Below are positions 1-11,345 of a DNA stretch of 64,000 bases, piece by piece; the stretch's first letter is position 1, and every line of letters starts with the position of its first letter. Below the pieces are notes generated by a model, which was given only the letters and a program-made list of their open reading frames with translations, did not search any database and was not told where the DNA came from. The position numbers were made by a program, and so were the translations under genes. Origin of the DNA: Lycorma delicatula. Taxonomy: Eukaryota > Arthropoda > Insecta > Hemiptera > Fulgoridae. The DNA lies in the NCBI RefSeq assembly GCF_047948215.1, contig NC_134460.1:9667501-9731500 (forward strand). The letters are read 5' to 3'.

Positions 1-74
1 TCTCCCAATTACCGACAGGTCGATAAATATGTATGCGATCCGGCGTTGTCAGCACGTATAGTGCTGGAATAGCA

Positions 75-2350
75 CGTATAGTGCTAAAAAGCCAGGCGAT
101 ACTGGAAGGTATCAGATAGATTATCTCATGGTTAAGCAAAGATTTAGAAATCAACTCGTTGACTGCAAAAGTTACCCTGAAGCAGACATTGATAGCGACC
201 ATAATTTGCTGATAATGAAATGTAGATTGGGGTTTAAAAACCTGAAGAAAAGGTGTCAGATGAATCGGTAGAATTTAGAGAAGCTTGAGGAAGAGGAGGT
301 AAAGAACATTTTTGAGGAGGACATCGCAAGAGGTCTGAGTAAAAAAGATAAGGTAGAAAATGTAGAAGAAGAATGGAAGAATGTTAAAAAGGAAATTCTT
401 AAATCAGCAGAAGCGAACTTAGGCGGAATAAAGAGAACCGGTAGAAAACCTTGGGTTTCAGACGATATATTGCAGCTGATGGATGAACGTAGAAAATATA
501 AGAATGCTAGTGATGAAGAAAGTAAAAGGAACTATCGGCAATTAAGAAATGCTATAAACAGGAAGTGCAAACTGGCGAAACAAGAGTGGATTAAAGAAAA
601 GTGTTCAGAAGTAGAAAGAGAAATGAACATTGGTAAAATAGACGGAGCATACAGGAAAGTTAAGGAAAATTTTGGGGTACATAAATTAAAATCTAATAAT
701 GTGTTAAACAAAGATGGTACACCGATATATAATACGAAAGGTAAAGTCGATAGATGGGTGGAATATATTGGAGTTATACGGAGGAAATGAATTAGAAAAT
801 GGTGTTATAGAGGAAGAAGAGGAAGTTGAGGAGGATGAAATGGGAGAAACAATACTGAGATCTGAATTTAAGAGAGCATTAAAAGATTTAAATGGCAGAA
901 AGGCTCCTCGAATAGACGGAATACCTGTAGAATTACTGCGCAGTGCAGGTGAGGAAGCGATTGATAGATTATACAAACTGGTGTGTAATATTTATGAAAA
1001 TGGGGAATTTCCATCAGACTTCAAAAAAAGTGTTATAGTTATGATACCAAAGAAAGCAGGGGCAGATAAATGTGAAGAATACAGAACAATTAGTTTAACT
1101 AGTCATGCATCAAAAATCTTAACTAGAATTTTATACAGAAGAAATGAGAGGAGAGTGGAAGAAATGTTAGGAGAAGACCAATTTGGTTTCAGGAAAAGTA
1201 TAGGGACAAGGGAAGCAATTTTAGGCCTCAGATTAACAGTAGAAGGAAGATTAAAGAAAAACAAACCAACATACTTGGCGTTTATAGACCTAGAAAAGGC
1301 TTTCGATAACGTAGACTGGAATAAAATGTTCAGCATTTTAAAAAAATTAGGGTTCAAATACAGAGATAGAAGAACAATTGCTAACATGTACAGGAACCAA
1401 ACAGCAACAATAATAATTGAAGAACATAAGAAAGAAGCCCTAATAAGAAAGGAAGTCCGACAAGGATGTTCCCTATCTCCGTTACTTTTTAATCTTTACA
1501 TGGAACTAGCAGTTAATGATGTTAAAGAACAATTTAGAATCGGAGTAACAGTACAAGGTGAAAAGATAAAGATGCTACGATTTGCTGATGATGTAGTAAT
1601 TCTAGCCGAGAGTAAAAAGGATTTAGAAGAAACAATGAACGGCATAGATGAAGTCCTACGCAAGAAGTATCGCATGAAAATAAACAAGAACAAAACAAAA
1701 GTAATGAATTGTAATAGAAATAACAAAGATGGACCACTGAATGTGAAAATAGGAGGGGAAAAGATTATGGAGGTAGAATAATTTTGTTATTTGGGAAGTA
1801 AAATTACTAAAGATGGACGAAGCAGGAGCGATATAAAATGCCGAATAGCACAAGCTAAACGAGCCTTCAGTAAGAAATATAATTTGTTTACATCAAAAAT
1901 TAATTTAAATGGCAGGAAAAGATTTTTGAAAGTGTATGTTTGGAGCGTCGCTTTATATGGAAGTGAAACTTGGACAATCGGAGTATCTGAGAAGAAAAGA
2001 TTAGAAGCTTTTGAAATGCGGTGCTATAGGAGAATGTTAAAAATCAGATAAAGTGACAAATGAAGAGGTATTGCGGCTAATAGATGAAGAAAGAAGCATT
2101 TGGAAAAATATAGTTAAAAGAAGAGACAGACTTATAGGCCACATACTAAGGCATCCTGGAATAGTCGCTTTAATATCGGAAGGACAGGTAGAAGGGAAAA
2201 ATTGTGTAGGCAGGCCACGTTTGGAACATGTAAAACAAATTGTTGGGGATGTAGGATGTAGAGGGTATACTGAAATGAAACGACTAGCACTAGATAGGGA
2301 ATCTTGGAGAGCTGCATCAAACCAGTCAAATGACTGAAGACAAAAAAGAA
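75..2350 (+). pseudogene. RTE-type LINE, degenerate: endonuclease C-terminus, reverse transcriptase and C-terminal domain
   Basis: This is the longest copy of the main LINE family here. The first part encodes the end of an APE-type endonuclease with the catalytic S-D-H at 194-202. A basic linker follows, then a reverse transcriptase with AFDNVDW, RQGCSLSPLLFNLY and the FADD active site at 1581-1592, then a C-terminal region with LYGSETWTI, IGHILRH and GRPRLE ending in DRESWRAA. That order is typical of the RTE clade (compare BovB, which ends in DREAWRAA). It is dead: TAG at 269-271, a 2-bp deletion near 765 relative to the copy at 26.2 kb, TAA at 1779-1781, and an 8-bp deletion near 2048 that shifts the frame. 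The 3' end is a short tail after the stop at 2335, ending in an A-run. Homology becomes unclear left of about 90, where a 15-bp motif is repeated (50-100). Confidence 0.88.
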
Positions 2351-2354
2351 GTGC

Positions 2355-2885
2355 TAAAGGAGGATAGTATCTTCCTTTCTATTGACCAGTTCAGGGCGTT
2401 TCTTTTAAATTGCTCTGTACAATCGCGTTAATCGTCAACAGTGCAGATGTTAGTTTATCGTTCTGCCTGGCGGCACCAGCTCGTGATGCACGATGCCTTT
2501 CCGATCCCAACAAATGCACATCGTAACCTTCCTGGGCGTCAGTATGGCTTTGCCACAGACTATGGACCTTTTCTACGCTTGGACAACGATATCTTTCGCA
2601 GATTGTTTTTGAAGGTTATCCGCTTTTCATTACTCGAGATCAACCGCTTCAAAACGCTCTATTTCGTTACGTTTTCGTAGAGATTCGAACGAGTACATTT
2701 TTCTGAGTCACATCGGATCATGCGGCACTCAAACGTCGAGTTTCTTTTTCTATCCAGTTTTTTCAAAACGGTTTAACGTTGTTTGATGAGAATTTTTAAG
2801 TCATTGGCGATGTTATGGCTGTTTACATGCCGGTCTTCTTCGACTTTTGCCAGAATACGGTAACGCTATCTCGTACGAAAAAGTC
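2355..2885 (-). pseudogene. Decayed mariner-family transposase fragment
   Basis: Read on the minus strand, broken frames give recognisable mariner transposase pieces in the right order. They include VTQKNVLVRIS and RNEIERF near 2650-2720, TPRKVTMCICWDRKGIVHHE followed by LVPPGR near 2460-2545, and KKRPELVNRK near 2375-2400. These correspond to the middle of the protein, between the first and second catalytic aspartates. Stops and frameshifts are frequent and the HDNARPH block is absent. The RTE tail lies only a few bases to the left, so the missing catalytic part may have been separated or lost through that insertion. Confidence 0.72.
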
Positions 2886-3371
2886 TCACTACGTTTTAGA
2901 CTACTTATTATATTTTAAAAAAATTATATTTTATTAAATATTTTTTTTTAAAAAGATCCTTTAACTTCTAATTTAAACATCTAACATCCAACAAGATTAA
3001 ACGATCAAGGAGTAATATTTATAATCTGATTTAGAGATCCTAAATTTAAATTGTACTATAATCATTACTGCCTCCAAGGACACCTGACTTAACTCCTCCG
3101 GACTAATACCTGTAGCCGCCTGAAATCATTAGTTTATAATCAAAAATGTAATATAACATAACGGTTAGTTATTAGAATTCTAAGTCCGGTACAGCTAATA
3201 CATAACAACTCTCGTTGAAACACAGAGCCACAAAAAAAAACATTATTCTCTGGCAAAGTGCTGTATCTACCGTGGTGGAGGAGATTTTCTGCAGTTTATT
3301 TAATAGTTTGTAAATTAGTTTTAATGTTTTTATTTGTATCTGTTATTTTCTAAAATATTTAATTCATTTCT
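2886..3371. other. AT-rich DNA, nothing recognised
   Basis: I see no coding signal, tRNA-like boxes or recognisable repeat between the mariner remnant and the next RTE fragment. The terminal inverted repeat expected for the mariner element could lie near 2900 but I could not identify it. Confidence 0.4.
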
Positions 3372-4052
3372 AATACTATATTTTTCCAAATGCTTCTTTC
3401 TTCATCTATTTGCCGCAATACATCTTCATTTGTCACTTTATCCACCCGTCTGATTTTTAGCATTCTCGTATAGCACCACATTTCAAAAGCTTCTAATCGT
3501 TCCTTCTCAGATACTCCGATCGTCCAAGTTTCACTTCCATATAAAGCGACACTCCAAACATATACTTTCAAAAATCTTTTCCTGACATTTAAATTCATTT
3601 TTGAAGTAAACAAATTATATTTCTTACTGAAGGCTCGTTTAGCTTGTGCTATTCGGCATTTTATATCGCTCCTGCTTCGTCCATCTTTAGTAATTCTACT
3701 TCCCAAATAACAAAATTCTTCTACCTCCATAATCTTTTCTCCTCCTATTTTCACATTCAGTAGTCCGTCTTTGTTATTTCTACTACATTTCATTACTTTT
3801 GTTTTGTTCTTGTTTACTTTCACACGATAGTTCTTGCGTAGGACTTCATCTATGCCGTTCATTGTTCCTTCTAAATCCTTTTTACTCTCGCCTAGAATTA
3901 CTATATCATCGGCAAATGGTAGCATCTTTATCTTTTCACCTTGTACTGTTACTCCGAATCTAAATTGTTCTTTAACATCATTAACTGTTAGTTCCATGTA
4001 AAGATTAAAAAGTAACGGAGATAGGGAACATCCTTGTCCGACTCCCTTTCTT
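3372..4052 (-). pseudogene. RTE-type LINE fragment, truncated at both ends
   Basis: The minus strand carries the RT segment from QGCSLSPLLFNLYMEL, just outside the long frame, through LPFADDIVIL and the C-terminal GSETWTI block to SIWKNIV. A continuous frame of 212 codons runs from 3997 to 3359. The active-site FADD is kept. The element stops at about 3372 without the family's usual end (DRESWRAA, stop, A-run). Target-primed insertion starts at the 3' end, so loss of that end points to a later deletion or to a duplication that moved only an internal piece. Confidence 0.85.
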
Positions 4053-4852
4053 ATTGAAGTAATACTGAAGTAAATACATTAAATATAATAACTTACTAAA
4101 AAATAATTTAATTTCAGGAAGACACTACTGAAATTTATTCGAGGACATATTTTTGTACATGATGAAACTGCAAGCAGAAAAATGAGGGTTTTTTGTAATT
4201 TTTTAATTATTAATATTATTATTTAAAAATTTATTGATAGAATAATAGTGTTTCTAAAAAAAAAAATATTTTAAATATTTTTTTACCTAAATTGTTGGGA
4301 AGAATTTTTTTAATGCTTTGGTAATTCTTTAAAAATGGCCAGGCAACAATAATAAGAACATTTTCTTAATCCGAAGTATTTTTTTGAATTAGATGAAAAC
4401 AATTCTATTGTTTGGTATGATTAAAGGTATGATACTTTTTTTTTAAATTTTGGACTAATTGTTTAAATAACATCATTATGCGTACGAGAGGTTAATAAAA
4501 CATGATTCACTTATAAAACCATAAAAAAGTTAAAAAATATTATAAAATACGGTACAAACATCACTTTCAAATTGTATGAATTATAGTTCATACCACGACA
4601 TTATAAACAGTACAATTTAATACGCGACTGATTTATGGAAGAGAGATTCGTAATAGTAATTACAACTAGTACTAACAACCTACAAAATTTACCACAATCT
4701 GATTTGAGGAAAATGCAACAGAGCGTTATTACATTCGCTTATTTAACAAGCATATAAGTGGTGCAACCTACATTCATGATTATCAAGAGGCTTTGATAAC
4801 TATTTGTTGTTTGCATAAATATATACAGGAATTTTATCGTGTAAGTATTTAC

Positions 4853-4893
<41 letters not shown>

Positions 4894-6142
4894 GATTTCG
4901 ACAATGTATCTATTGCTTGTTTACACGTGATAATCATTAATAAGGGAGAATAAGGAAGCCTACCTGAGGCACTCTTGGAAACCTATAAATTGCTAAAATG
5001 AATCCACGTGGAACAGAAATTATACTGGAAATGAATATCGTATCTTAAGGCAAATAAACCAAGTAAATGAAGGAGTGTGCTTGGATATCCTACTCTATAT
5101 ATTCAAGCGTAAACTTAGAATTCTACAACACTGTACTAAACACCTTGACTACTGAATTAATGTTCTTAGTCTTACATCATTTCAGAAATAAATTTTCAAA
5201 AGCTTAATAACAAACTAATTATAATAATTCTTCGAATTATATCATATATTAAAATTAACAATTTGTTAAAGGTTTTGAACTTTAATTCTAAAGACTAAAA
5301 TTACTTTGAGATTAAAATTATTAAGTTTATAAAAGAAAGACGTCAAAAGTAAAACAAAAATTCATTCGTGTAAAAATTATTCTAGAGCAGTATATATCAC
5401 GAAATATGAAGCTTGACTTCGATGATCTATATCTTATAAACTATTTAAAAGAAAAAAAACTGTGTTAAATCTTGTAATATTTTATTAACAGATATAATGT
5501 ATATAATATAATTAAAATTATTAAGAAAATAATAAATCTTTTTGCCTATCTAAAAATTGGAAATATGGTTTTATTCCTCAGCTTCTATGAATGTAAAAGT
5601 TTTTAAACATTAAATTAAATAATTTTACAAAATAAAATCATGAAAATAAAAACTTAATATTACTTTTAAATATATATTATTAATGATTTAACTATTATTA
5701 CTGTTAATAGTAATGAAACTAGTGTTTTAATCGGTTTAGCTAACTGGGTATAACTTTGACACAAACTTTGCGAAAATATCTATGGGTCGTATATTTTTTT
5801 TTTTAACTTAATGCAATATTAAAACCATATTTCAGAGAAAGACATCAAAACTGAAATCAAAAGCATCGGATCCTTGCTAACCCACTCAAAGGAATGATGT
5901 ATTTATCTACAAAATTACAATGATTTTGCAGTATAATTAGAAAAAGAATTAAAGTTTTCAGAAAAGAAAATATGAATATCATTTGACCCCCCGCCGCTTC
6001 GACACTGACGACAGCTACTTCATATAAAATTTCTAATAACTAAAACGAAAAACAGATAAAGTATCAAAAATTATAAAAAGAATTAAATTTTAATCGCAAT
6101 AAAGAAGATTACGTTGTTATAAGAATCGAAATTCTTTTTATT
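4053..6142. other. AT-rich intergenic DNA with a TA microsatellite
   Basis: About 2 kb of AT-rich sequence with no open frame worth reporting. It contains a pure TA run at 4853-4891. A short C-rich patch lies near 5987-6000 with no evident function. Confidence 0.4.
4853..4891. repeat. (TA)n microsatellite
   Basis: An uninterrupted alternating TA run of about 39 bp. Confidence 0.95.
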
Positions 6143-7215
6143 TCTTGTCTTCAGTCATTTGACTGGTTCGTTGCAGCTCTCCAAGATTCCCTATCTAGTG
6201 CTAGTCGTTTAATTTCGGTAAACCCTCTACACACTACGTCCTTAACAATTTTTTTACATATTCCAAACGTTGCCTGCCTGCACAATTTTTTCCTTCTACC
6301 TGTCCATCCAATATTAAAGCGACTATTCAACGAAGCCTAAATATATAGCCTATAAGTCTGTCTCTTTTTTTAACTATATTTTTCCAAATGCTTCTTTCTT
6401 CATCGATTTCCCGCAGCACCTCTTCCTGTATCATTTTTTCCACCCATCTGATTTTTAACAATCTCCTACAGCCCGCATTTCAAAAACTTCTAATCTTTTC
6501 TTCTCAGGTACTCCGATCGTCCAAGTTGACTTCCATATAAAGCGACGCTCCAAACATATACTTCCAAAAATCTTTTCCTAACATTTAAATTAATTTTTGA
6601 TGTAAAAAATTATATTTATGACTGAAGGATCGTTTCGCCTGTGCTGTTCGGCATTTTATATCGCTCCTGCTTCGTCCATCTTTAGTAATTCTACTTCCCA
6701 AATAACAAAATTCTTCTACCTCCATAATCTTTTCTCCTTCTATTTTCACGTTCAGTGGTCCATCTTTGTTATTTCTACTACATTTCATTACTTTCGTTTC
6801 GTTCTTGTTTATTTTCATGCTAGTTCTTTAAAAGACTTAGTAGTTCTTGCGTAAGACTTCATCCATGCCGTTCATTGTTTCTTCTAAATCCTTTTTACTC
6901 TCGGCTAGAATTACTATATCATCAGCAAATCGTAGCATCTTTATCTTTTCACCTTGTACTGTTACTCCGAATCTAAATTGTTCTTTAACATCATTAACTG
7001 CTAGTTCCATGTAAAGATTAAAAAGTAACGGAGATAGGGAACATCCTTGTCGGACTCCCTTTCTTATTACGGCTTCTTTCTTATGTTCTTCTATTATTAC
7101 TGTTGCTGTTTGGTTCCTGTAAATGTTAGCGATTGTTCTTCTATCTCTGTATTTAAACCCTAATTTTTTTAAAATGCTAAACATTTTATTCCAGTCTACG
7201 TTATCGAATGCCATT
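6143..7215 (-). pseudogene. RTE-type LINE fragment, 5'-truncated, 3' end present
   Basis: On the minus strand this runs from AFDNVDWNKMF (7212) through the QGCSLSPLLF block and LRFADDIVIL to the C-terminal region and the family's 3' terminus at about 6143, which reads GTCTTCAGTCATTTGACTGG on the plus strand. The frame is open from 7244 to 6837, then continues in another frame at 6818-6585 after a short disrupted stretch around 6820-6840 that duplicates part of the neighbouring sequence. The C-terminal part (6150-6580) is further damaged by small indels. A LINE that keeps its 3' end and lacks the 5' end is the normal result of incomplete reverse transcription. Confidence 0.85.
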
Positions 7216-7412
7216 TCAATGTGAATAAAAATTCTTATAACCATTAATCATTACGTCAAATCTAAAAATTATAATTTATCCAAACAAATTACATTGAAAT
7301 TGTAAACCATACGTTAAGAGTCTCGCAGATATCTTCCGCTCAAAAAACAAAAATTTCTGTAATATAAACAAAATGAAAGTGATATCAAAAATAGTAAGAC
7401 ACTACATTTCTA

Positions 7413-8169
7413 CGAGGGTTATTTTTTTTTAAGGTCCGATCGGTCACGAAATTTAAACCATAGTGAAAATAAAAAAAAGTTTTATTTGTATCAAGTACAT
7501 TCACTGTTACGCTATTTCTCTACTAGTGGCCACTCCGATTTAGGCATTTGTCGTAGCGTGGTACCAACGTTTCAATTCGTCATAGAACGAAGCCGCCTGT
7601 GTTTTAAGCCATGTTTCTACGATGGTCTGCAGCTAGATATCTTTGCCAAAATGTTGTCCTCCTAGCCAACGTTTCATGTAGCAAAGAGGTGAAAATCGGA
7701 TGGAGCCGATTACGGGCTGTATGGTGGGTGATTAAACACTTCCCAACGAAAACGCTGCAGGAGCTGCTTTGTTACAGCTGCAGTGTGCGGCCGAGCATTG
7801 TCATGGTGAAAGGCAATACCTGATGACAACATTCCTCTCCGCTTATTCTTATTCAACCAGCATACAGCCCGGACTTTGCTGCATCCGATTTTCACTTCTT
7901 TGCTCACATGAAACGCTGGCTAGGAGTACAACATTTTGGCACTGATATTTAGCTGCAGACCAGCGTATAAACATGGCTGAAAACACAGGCGGCTCCGTTC
8001 TATGACGAGGGTATTGGAAAGTTGGTACCACGCTGCGACAAATGCCTAAATCGGAGTGGCGACTAGTAGAGAAATAGCGGAACAATGTAAGTACTTGATA
8101 CAAATAAAAAAATTTTCACTGTGGTTTTAATTTTGTGACCGAGCGGACTTTGAAAAAAAATAACCCTCA
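7413..8169. mobile_element. Palindromic mariner-derived element with TA flanks
   Basis: The element starts CGAGGGTT and ends AACCCTCA, with TA at 7411-7412 and 8170-8171, the usual Tc1/mariner target. It is a large imperfect inverted repeat: arms 7413-7731 and 7852-8169 are each other's reverse complement, around a centre of about 120 bp. Each arm encodes the C-terminal part of a mariner transposase pointing outward from the centre. The right arm on the plus strand gives SDFHFFAHMKRWL and then KLVPRCDKCLN, with stops. The left arm gives the same region on the minus strand. Only the left side keeps the HHDNARPHTA catalytic block, at about 7790-7810 on the minus strand. No full transposase is possible, so any movement would need a transposase from elsewhere. 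Confidence 0.82.
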
Positions 8170-8765
8170 TATTATCAAAATCTGTTATTAATTTAGAATT
8201 TAAAAAAAAAAATACATGTTAAATATAAGCAAAAATATAAAGATTTGTTACAAAACTCTTACCGGCCCGATTTCATTTATTAAACAAAGAACAGTCATAA
8301 GAATTGTATTATTTCTGTAAATATGATATGTAATACATATGAAATGAAATGAAAACGTAAGGGTAAGGGGTTTGTAACAATTTTTTCTAATTTTTGCTTA
8401 TTTTATGGAACTCTTAAACAATCGTTTATTATCTATTATTGTATATCTATTTTCTATTACATATATTTAACATGTATTTTTATTACAAGTATTTTTTATT
8501 ACAAATCTAACTGAACTGAAATATAATGTTTTAATGCTTGTTTTTTATTTTTTTCCTATTTTTATTTCACTTTTAGTTTAGGTCCTGTTTAGAGCGGTAA
8601 ACGTAATTCGTCGACTTCACCTTGCCGTCCAGTTTGCGGACTATTACCGGCGAAGTTCTAACGAAATTCTTGATTTAATTTTTTTTTGCGTACTTTCAGA
8701 TTACTGATATTTTCAGTATTAATGATACATTTTAAGCTCTTCCCATATGTCAGTAACAATCGGTT
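8170..8765. other. AT-rich DNA, nothing recognised
   Basis: No coding similarity or repeat structure recognised between the palindromic element and the microsatellite. Confidence 0.4.
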
Positions 8766-9524
<759 letters not shown>

Positions 9525-9600
9525 AAATGGTAGTGTTTCTTTTTCAACCTGTGATATCGAGACTTGAGTCCCGGTGAAGCGTGCCATTTTTATATCCAAT
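9525..9600 (+). repeat. Possible tRNA-like SINE head
   Basis: A 75-bp stretch has an A-box-like segment (TTGATGAAATGGTAG) and, about 40 bp later, a weak B-box-like segment (GACTTGAGTCCCGG). It is followed by a CATTTTTAT tail like that of the other tRNA-like repeats near 24.0 kb. It does not fold convincingly into a real tRNA. A degraded SINE head is the most likely reading, but the match is weak. Confidence 0.35.
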
Positions 9601-9689
9601 AAATTTCATTATTGTCCATCGGCAGCTGTTTATTTGTCATTCATCCTGTTTTATATATAAACATTCAATAATAAAAATAATTTCTAATT

Positions 9690-9853
9690 TTTTTTTTTTT
9701 TTTTTTTTTTTATGAAAGAGCGGGCATCAGTGGCAACAGTCATTAACCTGGTGAAAATTGGTAGCGTATTAAACCTATATGCTGACACGAATTCGAACCG
9801 GGGACCTCAGCACAAAATACCAAGACGCTACCTACTCAGCCAAGGAGGTTGGG
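9690..9853 (-). repeat. tRNA-derived SINE, minus strand, with A-tail
   Basis: On the minus strand the element starts with a tRNA-like head holding an A box (TGGCTGAGTAGGT, near 9830-9842) and a B box (GGTTCGAATTC, near 9785-9796). A short body follows, and then an A-tail that appears as a run of about 20 T on the plus strand (9691-9711). Head, body and tail order are typical of a SINE. A 3' acceptor stem is lacking, so it is not a working tRNA gene. Confidence 0.6.
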
Positions 9854-10545
9854 AAAATAACTATCTCCTTGATTAATAAGTATAGTACTATGAAACATGA
9901 CCACAAGCAAGTATTTAAAAAAACGTGTAAAATTAAAGTATTCTATATAAAAATAAATATTCTCATTATTATTTCATCAATAACTCTTAAACAGCCGTTT
10001 TTAGAAAATTTAACTTTGAAATTTTAATTCAAGTATCCCTCAAATTATCTATAGACAGTCGGTCTTATTTCTGATTGTTACGTACGAACAATATGAGTGC
10101 GAAATAATCAATGGATTATATTGAAAAAATGTGCAGAAACTTGTCAATTAAAAAAAAAAAAAATACAGAATTATCCGATGTTTCGCTTACGTACTTCATG
10201 ATAGATTCCTATGTATGTCTGTGTGTGTATATATATACATATGTGTATGTGCGTGTGTGTGTGTGCCTTAGTGTGCGAGTATGTGTAACCAATCTACCCC
10301 TATTAACGATTCTTTTAATCTAACTATTTTTTTTTATAATTAATCAAGGTTTTATCTTTAACTGTATTACTATGAACAATGATTTTACAATAATTAGCAA
10401 TAATATAAATATCTATAAATCTATAAAAAAAAAATTATTTATTTATATTCAGGACAAAGGTTTTTAGGTTCTATTTACAATATTTTATAAAACTTGTTAT
10501 TCTGCATTACAATAATAATTTAAAGATTTATCATAATTAATAAAT
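9854..10545. other. AT-rich DNA with a short GT repeat
   Basis: A GT-rich simple repeat lies at about 10217-10275. The rest shows no coding or repeat signal that I can name. Confidence 0.4.
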
Positions 10546-11345
10546 ATTGTTACCACATATATGCCTAATTTAATATCGGCGGACGAAAACGGTATAGCAA
10601 CTCTGATGAGATCTGGCGCACAGTATACGGATGCGCTGATACAAACATCACTACCGCCACACAGATTACTGCGCAGTTCTCCAACCATAGCGGCGCTGCG
10701 GCCAAACCACTCTCAGGCTCCGGTAAAACATTGTGCACGACGATGAATTTTCAATTCAAAACCTGGAGAAGACCAAGAAGAAGATGGAAGAAAACAGAAG
10801 AGGTTCCCTGGTCGCCTCAATGTGGGAGCTCCCGGCGGATGCCAACATTCCCACCGGAGTAGGAGGCCTGGCCGGCCCTCCTAGGAAGCCGCTGGACCCG
10901 GACACTACCTTCCCGCTCAAGCTCACAGGGTTTCAATCGTCCTGGCCGGCGGACTAAGCAGCAGTGGTCGGCCCAGCGTGGGGTAGCTCGGGGAGAACCG
11001 CCTCGGCCGCGCCGGCGAAGGACGCCGATGCCGACCCGACACTGCGGGGCTCTGGAAGCCACCACTGCCACGCTGTAGTGGGGACTCAACTGCCGTTGAG
11101 GAAAAGCCCGGTCTGACTTCAATGGACGAGCCGCAACTCCCCGACTTCGCCGGAGACCAGCTTCCGGACCCAACAGCTCTTCTAAGAGTTAACGCAAAAA
11201 ACTGCCCTTTTCAGGGCCATCACAAGGTTATGAATTACAAGCCGTCCAAGCCATTCGACGACAACAGCCCTTCTCAGGGCTACCATAAGTTTAATAAGTC
11301 CCACGTGCCGTCGAAACCATTCGGCGACAACATAAATACAACCCA
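10546..11345 (+). repeat. GC-rich interspersed repeat with histone-type stem-loops, copy A
   Basis: This block is far richer in G+C than its surroundings and matches 56463-57240 along most of its length, starting from a shared TGTTACCACA end. It has an insert of about 180 bp (10915-11100) that the other family member lacks. Its 3' part holds hairpins resembling the histone mRNA 3' end: 11204-11217 (GCCCT, TTTC, AGGGC) and 11266-11281 (AGCCCT, TCTC, AGGGCT), plus a decayed one at 11175-11190. The segment after each hairpin (GGTTATGAATTAC, then CGTCGAA..CCATTCGGCGACAA) is repeated, so the terminal module is present in about two tandem units. Frames of 70-118 codons on both strands have no recognised family and look like by-products of high GC. 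A short retroelement is possible, but I could not identify its class. Confidence 0.6.
11204..11281 (+). promoter_or_regulatory. Two histone mRNA 3'-end-like stem-loops
   Basis: Hairpin 1 (11204-11217) has a 5-bp stem with the loop TTTC and is followed by CATCA. Hairpin 2 (11266-11281) has a 6-bp stem with the loop TCTC and is followed by ACC. The histone stem-loop consensus has a 6-bp stem with a conserved G-C second pair, a UYUN loop and an ACC-type 3' flank. Hairpin 2 fits all three. Function is inferred from shape only. Confidence 0.45.

Noticed and set aside
1103..1387. Minus-strand frames across the RTE copies (also at 1496-1853, 14288-15038, 15209-15580, 26432-26686 and 63185-63866)
   Set aside because: They are antisense shadows of the LINE ORF. 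The same shadows recur in each copy.
10817..11173. 118-codon minus-strand frame rich in Arg, Gly and Pro, and similar frames at 56614-57153
   Set aside because: They lie in GC-rich repeat DNA where stops are rare in every frame. The frames of the two repeat copies agree only in part, and no protein family is recognisable.
11204..11281. Helitron 3' ends as an explanation for the hairpins
   Set aside because: No CTRR follows within about 15 bases of any hairpin, and the loop and ACC flanks match the histone element better.
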